A stretch of 17,593 bases of DNA from an uncultured Eggerthella sp. GTDB lineage: Bacteria; Actinomycetota; Coriobacteriia; Coriobacteriales; Eggerthellaceae. Below the pieces are notes generated by a model. It was given only the letters and a program-made list of their open reading frames with translations, was not told the origin of the DNA and searched no databases. Below are positions 14,542-17,593 of the stretch, piece by piece (the first letter of the stretch is position 1; each line of letters opens with the position of its first letter). The stretch is from the NCBI GenBank assembly GCA_900548955.1, contig URMQ01000026.1:1-17593 (forward strand), written 5' to 3'. Made by a program: the position numbers and the translations under genes.

Positions 14542-15844
14542 AAGCGCAGTGCATCCAAATATAGCAAAGCAAAACACGACACAGATCACCTGCCCTGTGC
14601 AAAACAAATGCGGTGCTTGTCAACTACTTACCGTTCCCTACGAAGAACAGCTTTTTCGAAAACAGCAAGAAATGGCTGAGCTGTTCCAACCGTTTATTAC
14701 CGAAAACACAACAATAAGCCCTATCGCTGGAATGAAAAGTCCTTTTTACTATCGCAACAAAGTAACCTCACCGTACGTTCCCGGCAAAAAACTTCCTGCT
14801 ACCCACCAAGCTAAGCGTGCAGAAAAAACCACACAAAGCAAAAACAAAAAAGGAGCAAAAGGGAAAGGGGCTTCTGCTCGACATGAAATATTGTGCGGTA
14901 TGTATGCCTCCGGTACCCATAACGTAATTCCAACTGACAACTGCCTGCTAGAAAACAAAATTGCCAAACGTATTGTGCTTGCTATTAAACAACTTATGCA
15001 GCGCTACAACATGGACCCCTACAACGAAGACACTGGCAAAGGTTTTGTTCGTCATGCCGTTATACGCGTAGGGCATGCATCCAATGAAGTTTTGGTAACT
15101 ATTGTCACCAATGAAGCAGCCTTCCCAGGATCAAAAAACTTTTGCCGTGAACTGGTAAAACGCGTACCAGAAATTACCACCATCGTCCAAAATATCAACA
15201 CGCGCCAGACTAATGTCATCTTAGGCCAAGATGAAAAAACGCTGTATGGTCCAGGTTTTATCTTGGATGAGTTGTGCGGATTGAGCTTCCGAATTTCTTC
15301 TCATTCGTTCTATCAGGTGAATTCCACTCAGACTGAAGTGCTATACCGTCTTGCAATCAAAATGGCACAACTCACCGGCACGGAAACTGTTCTGGATGCC
15401 TATTGTGGAACAGGCACTATTGGTCTTGTAGCGGCAAAAGGCCTCCCAGAATCCCCCGAAGCACACGCGGTTAAAGTAATTGGCGTTGATAATATTGCCT
15501 CTGCTATCAAAGATGCAAAAAACAATGCACAACACAACGGAATAGAAAACGCACAGTTTATTACTGATGATGCAGGAAAATTCATGATACGCCTTGCTTC
15601 CGAAAAGGAGCAGCTTGACGTTTTACTAATGGATCCCCCACGTGCAGGAGCTAGCGAAGATTTTCTGCATGCTACCTGCACTTTAAAACCGCGCCGCATT
15701 GTATATATTTCTTGCAACCCTACCACTCAACAACGAGATGTAGCTTACCTAATCAAGCAGGGTTATTCCCTAAAACGCATACAACCTGTAGATATGTTCC
15801 CTCATACTGAACACACAGAAAATATTTGCCTACTTGAACTGTAG
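14480..15844 (+). CDS. 23S rRNA (uracil-5-)-methyltransferase, RlmD/RumA-type (454 aa)
   Basis: SAM-dependent m5U methyltransferase of the TrmA/RumA family, acting on 23S rRNA (U1939 and/or U747 positions in characterised members). [4Fe-4S] ligands appear as Cys38, Cys44 and Cys47 (CPVQNKCGAC) and Cys155 (TDNCLLEN). SAM-binding motif VLDAYCGTGTIGL lies at 304-316, DPPRAG at 385-390, nucleophile Cys412 in SCNPTTQQRD, and general-base Glu447 near the C-terminus. Residues 103-134 are an added Lys-rich stretch (KKLPATHQAK, KNKKGAKGKG) that may aid RNA binding. There is no N-terminal TRAM domain like that of E. coli RumA; the first 35 residues are low complexity. The ATG at 14480 has only a weak purine-rich RBS; a GTG at 14549 is an alternative start just after the upstream ORF stop. 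The precise target uridine cannot be read from sequence. Confidence 0.88.
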   Translation: MSPCLNQPSSKKPKTTPRTHESAVHPNIAKQNTTQITCPVQNKCGACQLLTVPYEEQLFRKQQEMAELFQPFITENTTISPIAGMKSPFYYRNKVTSPYVPGKKLPATHQAKRAEKTTQSKNKKGAKGKGASARHEILCGMYASGTHNVIPTDNCLLENKIAKRIVLAIKQLMQRYNMDPYNEDTGKGFVRHAVIRVGHASNEVLVTIVTNEAAFPGSKNFCRELVKRVPEITTIVQNINTRQTNVILGQDEKTLYGPGFILDELCGLSFRISSHSFYQVNSTQTEVLYRLAIKMAQLTGTETVLDAYCGTGTIGLVAAKGLPESPEAHAVKVIGVDNIASAIKDAKNNAQHNGIENAQFITDDAGKFMIRLASEKEQLDVLLMDPPRAGASEDFLHATCTLKPRRIVYISCNPTTQQRDVAYLIKQGYSLKRIQPVDMFPHTEHTENICLLEL

Positions 15845-15882
15845 AATGAACTCTAGGGAAATTCTTCGCCCATCATAGTTTT

Positions 15883-15949
15883 CCAACGCGTTTTTGCCTA
15901 ACGAATTTTTCTAACGTAACTATTTCAAGCGTAATTTTTAGTCCAACGT
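15883..15949. repeat. Five short imperfect CNAACG-type repeats upstream of the perR promoter
   Basis: Units begin at about 15883 (CCAACGCGTTTTT), 15898 (CTAACGAATTTTT), 15911 (CTAACGTAACTATTT), 15926 (CAAGCGTAATTTTT) and 15943 (CCAACGTATT), at 13-17 bp spacing. They lie between the methyltransferase stop and the TTGACT -35 box. Function is unknown: possible upstream regulator sites or simple-sequence drift. Confidence 0.4.
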
Positions 15950-15950
15950 A

Positions 15951-15979
15951 TTGACTTAGCTTCACTCAGGCTTTATATT
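15951..15979 (+). promoter_or_regulatory. Promoter of the perR-like gene
   Basis: TTGACT (15951-15956), a 17-bp spacer and TATATT (15974-15979) each match consensus at 5 of 6 positions. The predicted transcription start is near 15986, about 25 nt before the ATG at 16011. AGGA (16001-16004) provides an RBS with 6-nt spacing. Confidence 0.8.
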
Positions 15980-15993
15980 AGAATTATTCTAAT
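15977..15993. promoter_or_regulatory. Per-box operator overlapping the perR -10 box and start site
   Basis: ATTAGAATTATTCTAAT is a perfect palindrome (8-1-8). Its core TTAGAAT-T-ATTCTAA has the 7-1-7 pattern of the Per box, TTATAATNATTATAA. It covers the end of the -10 box and the predicted start site, so binding should block transcription. This is consistent with PerR autorepression relieved by peroxide. Confidence 0.75.
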
Positions 15994-16010
15994 TCTAGTT
16001 AGGATTAACG

Positions 16011-16412
16011 ATGAGAGAAAATGCTAAGCAGATATTAGAAATCATCAATAACTCGGATGAGCACCTTACTGCCGAGCAAGTTTACTTACGCCTAAAAGAA
16101 AGCAATTCCAAGGTTGTTCTTGCTACGGTGTACAACAATCTTGCGAATTTGTACCAAAAAGAGCTTATTCGTAAAGTTGCCGTTGCTGGATTTCCTGATC
16201 GTTATGACAAAATGGAAGTACGTCACGATCATCTTGTTTGCAAACAATGCGGAGCGCTTTCCGATGTTGTACTGGAAGATCTGACTGCAAAGCTAGAAAA
16301 GGAAACGGGAGTACATGTACTGTCTTACGATTTAAACATTGACTACCTTTGCCCTAGCTGTGCGGCAAAACTTGAAACCGCCGATGAAGAATTAGAGCCT
16401 ATTAGTAAATAA
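16011..16412 (+). CDS. perR: Fur-family peroxide-responsive repressor, PerR-like (133 aa)
   Basis: Metal-dependent repressor sensing hydrogen peroxide. The DNA-binding helix region contains VVLATVYNNLANL (35-47). Structural Zn ligands are Cys77/Cys80 (CKQC) and Cys114/Cys117 (CPSC). Aligned by eye to B. subtilis PerR, the regulatory metal ligands H37, D85, H91, H93 and D104 correspond to His18, Asp66, His72, His74 and Asp85. Asp in the last position rather than Glu is associated with peroxide sensing rather than Fur function. It lacks about 20 N-terminal residues of B. subtilis PerR. An in-frame TAG at 15996-15998 and the promoter position show this short start is genuine. Its own promoter carries a Per box, and the next gene encodes rubrerythrin, a typical PerR target. 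Fur or Zur remain less likely alternatives. Confidence 0.85.
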   Translation: MRENAKQILEIINNSDEHLTAEQVYLRLKESNSKVVLATVYNNLANLYQKELIRKVAVAGFPDRYDKMEVRHDHLVCKQCGALSDVVLEDLTAKLEKETGVHVLSYDLNIDYLCPSCAAKLETADEELEPISK

Positions 16413-16497
16413 CACCACAAAGGAAGCATGCATCTCCTAGCCTCCAGATAGCAACAGAGGTGCTCTTCATAAAAGAGGGACGGACAACAAAACGATC

Positions 16498-16512
16498 GAG
16501 GCCAAAAGCCTC
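16498..16512 (+). promoter_or_regulatory. Small hairpin in the rubrerythrin leader
   Basis: GAGGC (16498-16502) pairs with GCCTC (16508-16512) around CAAAA, ending 2 nt before the GGAAGGAG ribosome binding site (16515-16522). It could modulate translation or stabilise the mRNA. There is no T-tract. No Per box or strong promoter is visible in 16413-16528, so rubrerythrin may be read from the perR promoter. Confidence 0.35.
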
Positions 16513-16528
16513 ATGGAAGGAGCCTAAC

Positions 16529-17068
16529 ATGGCTAACAAGTACGAGGGAACTCAGACCGAGAAGAATCTCGAGACCGCTTTTGCGGGCGAATCTCAGGCT
16601 CGCAACAAGTACACCTACTTCGCTTCTGTTGCAAAGAAGGAAGGTTATGAACAGATTGCAGCTCTGTTCCAGAAAACTGCTGACAACGAGAAAGAACATG
16701 CAAAGCTTTGGTTTAAGGAGCTTGGCGGATTGGGTGACACCGCAGCAAATCTGGAAGCTGCTGCAGAAGGCGAAAACTACGAATGGACCGATATGTATGA
16801 CGGTTTCGCTAAGACCGCTGACGAAGAAGGCTTCCCTGAGTTGGCAGCTAAATTCCGCATGGTTGCTGAAATTGAAAAGCATCATGAAGAGCGCTACCGT
16901 GCACTTTTGAAGAATGTAGAAACCAAGCAGGTATTCGAAAAGTCCGAAGTAAAGGTATGGGAATGCCGTAACTGTGGCCACATCGTTGTTGGTACTAAGG
17001 CTCCTGGCGTTTGCCCTGTCTGCCTGCATCCTCAGAGCTTCTTCGAAGTACACGCAGAAAACTACTAA
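16529..17068 (+). CDS. Rubrerythrin (179 aa)
   Basis: Non-haem di-iron peroxidase that reduces hydrogen peroxide in the cytoplasm of anaerobes. The four-helix-bundle domain (about 1-135) carries ligands Glu21 (FAGESQARNKY), Glu54 and His57 (NEKEHAK), acidic residues near 99-100 (DEEGF), and Glu116 and His119 (EIEKHHEERY). The C-terminal rubredoxin-like domain has Cys146/Cys149 (CRNC) and Cys162/Cys165 (CPVC), binding one Fe for electron input. Length is close to characterised rubrerythrins of about 190 residues. GGAAGGAG (16515-16522) lies 6 nt before the ATG at 16529. The frame is open upstream to a TTG at 16460, but those residues are not rubrerythrin-like. It is 116 nt downstream of perR on the same strand, probably an operon, and ends at a strong terminator. 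Confidence 0.96.
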   Translation: MANKYEGTQTEKNLETAFAGESQARNKYTYFASVAKKEGYEQIAALFQKTADNEKEHAKLWFKELGGLGDTAANLEAAAEGENYEWTDMYDGFAKTADEEGFPELAAKFRMVAEIEKHHEERYRALLKNVETKQVFEKSEVKVWECRNCGHIVVGTKAPGVCPVCLHPQSFFEVHAENY

Positions 17069-17097
17069 GCCATTACTCGGTTAGCACAAAACAATTC

Positions 17098-17128
17098 GTC
17101 TGATAAATAAGCCCGAATCTAATCAGAC
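17098..17128. repeat. Inverted repeat in the rubrerythrin 3' UTR
   Basis: GTCTGAT (17098-17104) and ATCAGAC (17122-17128) form a 7-bp stem with a 17-nt loop, just ahead of the terminator hairpin. It may be part of the 3' UTR structure or chance. Confidence 0.3.
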
Positions 17129-17141
17129 AACAAGAGGTGCG

Positions 17142-17174
17142 AAAGCGGTCGGAATGCTCCGACCGCTTTTCTTA
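17142..17174 (+). terminator. Strong intrinsic terminator of the perR-rubrerythrin unit
   Basis: AAAGCGGTCGGA / TCCGACCGCTTT forms a perfect 12-bp GC-rich stem with an ATGC loop (17142-17169), followed by TCTT. The A-tract before and T-tract after the stem mean it could also act for the convergent minus-strand ABC gene. Confidence 0.9.
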
Positions 17175-17243
17175 AATAAAAAGAGCAATTTGATCATTTA
17201 CTGCCCTATCAATTTTTCCTTTAACACTCGTACATTATGCCGC

Positions 17244-17593
17244 CTAGACTGTCCATTCAGCGCTTGCCCCCTGAAGTTCTACCATATAGCGGAATAGGCT
17301 CTCTTCCTTTTGAAGCAAGTCAGCAGGACTGCCCTGTTCAACAACGCGACCTTCTTTTAGCACCACAATCTTATCAGCGTTAAGTACCGTGCGCATACGA
17401 TGCGCAATTACTATAACCGTCTTGCCTTGCAACAAACGCGACAACGCTTTTTGGACTTCTGATTCGTTTTCCACATCCAGGCTTGCTGTTGCTTCATCAA
17501 GTAAAACGACTGGGGCATTTTTCAATAGAGCACGAGCGATAGAAATACGCTGACGCTCTCCGCCTGAAAGACGTGCTCCATTTTCTCCAATAT
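17244..17593 (-). CDS. ABC exporter (permease-ATPase type), C-terminal part of the nucleotide-binding domain
   Basis: The frame is open from the window edge to the TAG at 17244-17246, so only about 115 C-terminal residues are seen. They contain GENGARLSGGERQR (ABC signature), Walker B VVLLDEATASLD, H-loop IAHRMRTV, and a D-loop/C-terminal segment ending in LQKEESLFRYMVELQ. The spacing and the EATASLD form are typical of exporters with a fused membrane domain, such as MsbA/MdlB or siderophore-type exporters. The rest of the gene, including Walker A, lies beyond 17593. Substrate cannot be inferred. It converges on the rubrerythrin gene. Confidence 0.9.
   Translation of the reverse strand, partial: IGENGARLSGGERQRISIARALLKNAPVVLLDEATASLDVENESEVQKALSRLLQGKTVIVIAHRMRTVLNADKIVVLKEGRVVEQGSPADLLQKEESLFRYMVELQGASAEWTV

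Noticed and set aside
16513..16527. Four-codon ORF (ATG GAA GGA GCC TAA) ending one base before the rubrerythrin ATG
   Set aside because: It is formed by the ribosome binding site itself and has no RBS of its own; probably coincidental.
16511..17053. Long open frame on the minus strand opposite rubrerythrin
   Set aside because: It is a mirror of a clearly real gene: rubrerythrin has the RBS, all metal ligands and a terminator, while the antisense frame has no recognisable features.

Overview
The window looks like chromosomal DNA from an anaerobic, commensal-type Gram-positive bacterium. My best guess is an actinobacterium of the class Coriobacteriia with moderate GC. The clues are an LPXTG surface adhesin, a 2-hydroxyacyl-CoA dehydratase-type iron-sulphur system, a PerR-rubrerythrin peroxide defence pair, an ABC transporter resembling the BceAB peptide-antibiotic detoxification family, and a probable leaderless response-regulator mRNA. 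The taxonomic placement is inference, since there is no rRNA or other marker gene here.

Layout. Positions 1-2263 (+) hold the 3' part of a large cell-wall-anchored adhesin with SpaA/Cna-B-like modules and a sorting signal, followed by a hairpin. A small hypothetical gene (2426-2719, -) diverges from a tight three-gene operon (2895-6122, +). That operon encodes two HgdB-like iron-sulphur proteins and their ATP-dependent activase, and ends at a terminator near 6307-6338. A 14-TM DHA2-type MFS exporter fused to two CBS domains follows (6415-8364, +), with a 17-bp palindromic operator candidate upstream. It converges, across a small direct-repeat patch (8390-8456), on an ABC permease/ATPase pair (8535-11448, -).

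Divergent from the ABC pair is an OmpR-type response regulator and a histidine kinase (11703-14240, +). Together these four genes form a Bce-like sense-and-detoxify module, although the kinase is not of the BceS type. Next comes a 23S rRNA m5U methyltransferase (14480-15844, +), preceded by an overlapping small ORF in another frame. A PerR-family regulator (16011-16412) has a clear promoter with a Per-box palindrome on its -10 element, and rubrerythrin follows (16529-17068) with a strong terminator. The window closes inside an ABC exporter gene on the minus strand.

How the genes work together. The dehydratase-like operon has the parts of an ATP-driven, low-potential electron-transfer enzyme, but no CoA-transferase or substrate gene is visible, so its substrate is unknown. 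PerR and rubrerythrin would protect such oxygen-labile clusters. The exporters and the two-component system suggest defence against antimicrobials. The most unusual points are the roughly 110-residue low-complexity insertion in the ATP lid of the kinase, the MFS-CBS fusion, the split three-gene dehydratase/activase system, and the uORF overlapping the rRNA methyltransferase. I saw no rRNA, tRNA, CRISPR array, insertion sequence, prophage or replication origin. No gene-free stretch exceeds 300 bases; the longest, 6123-6414, is described below.
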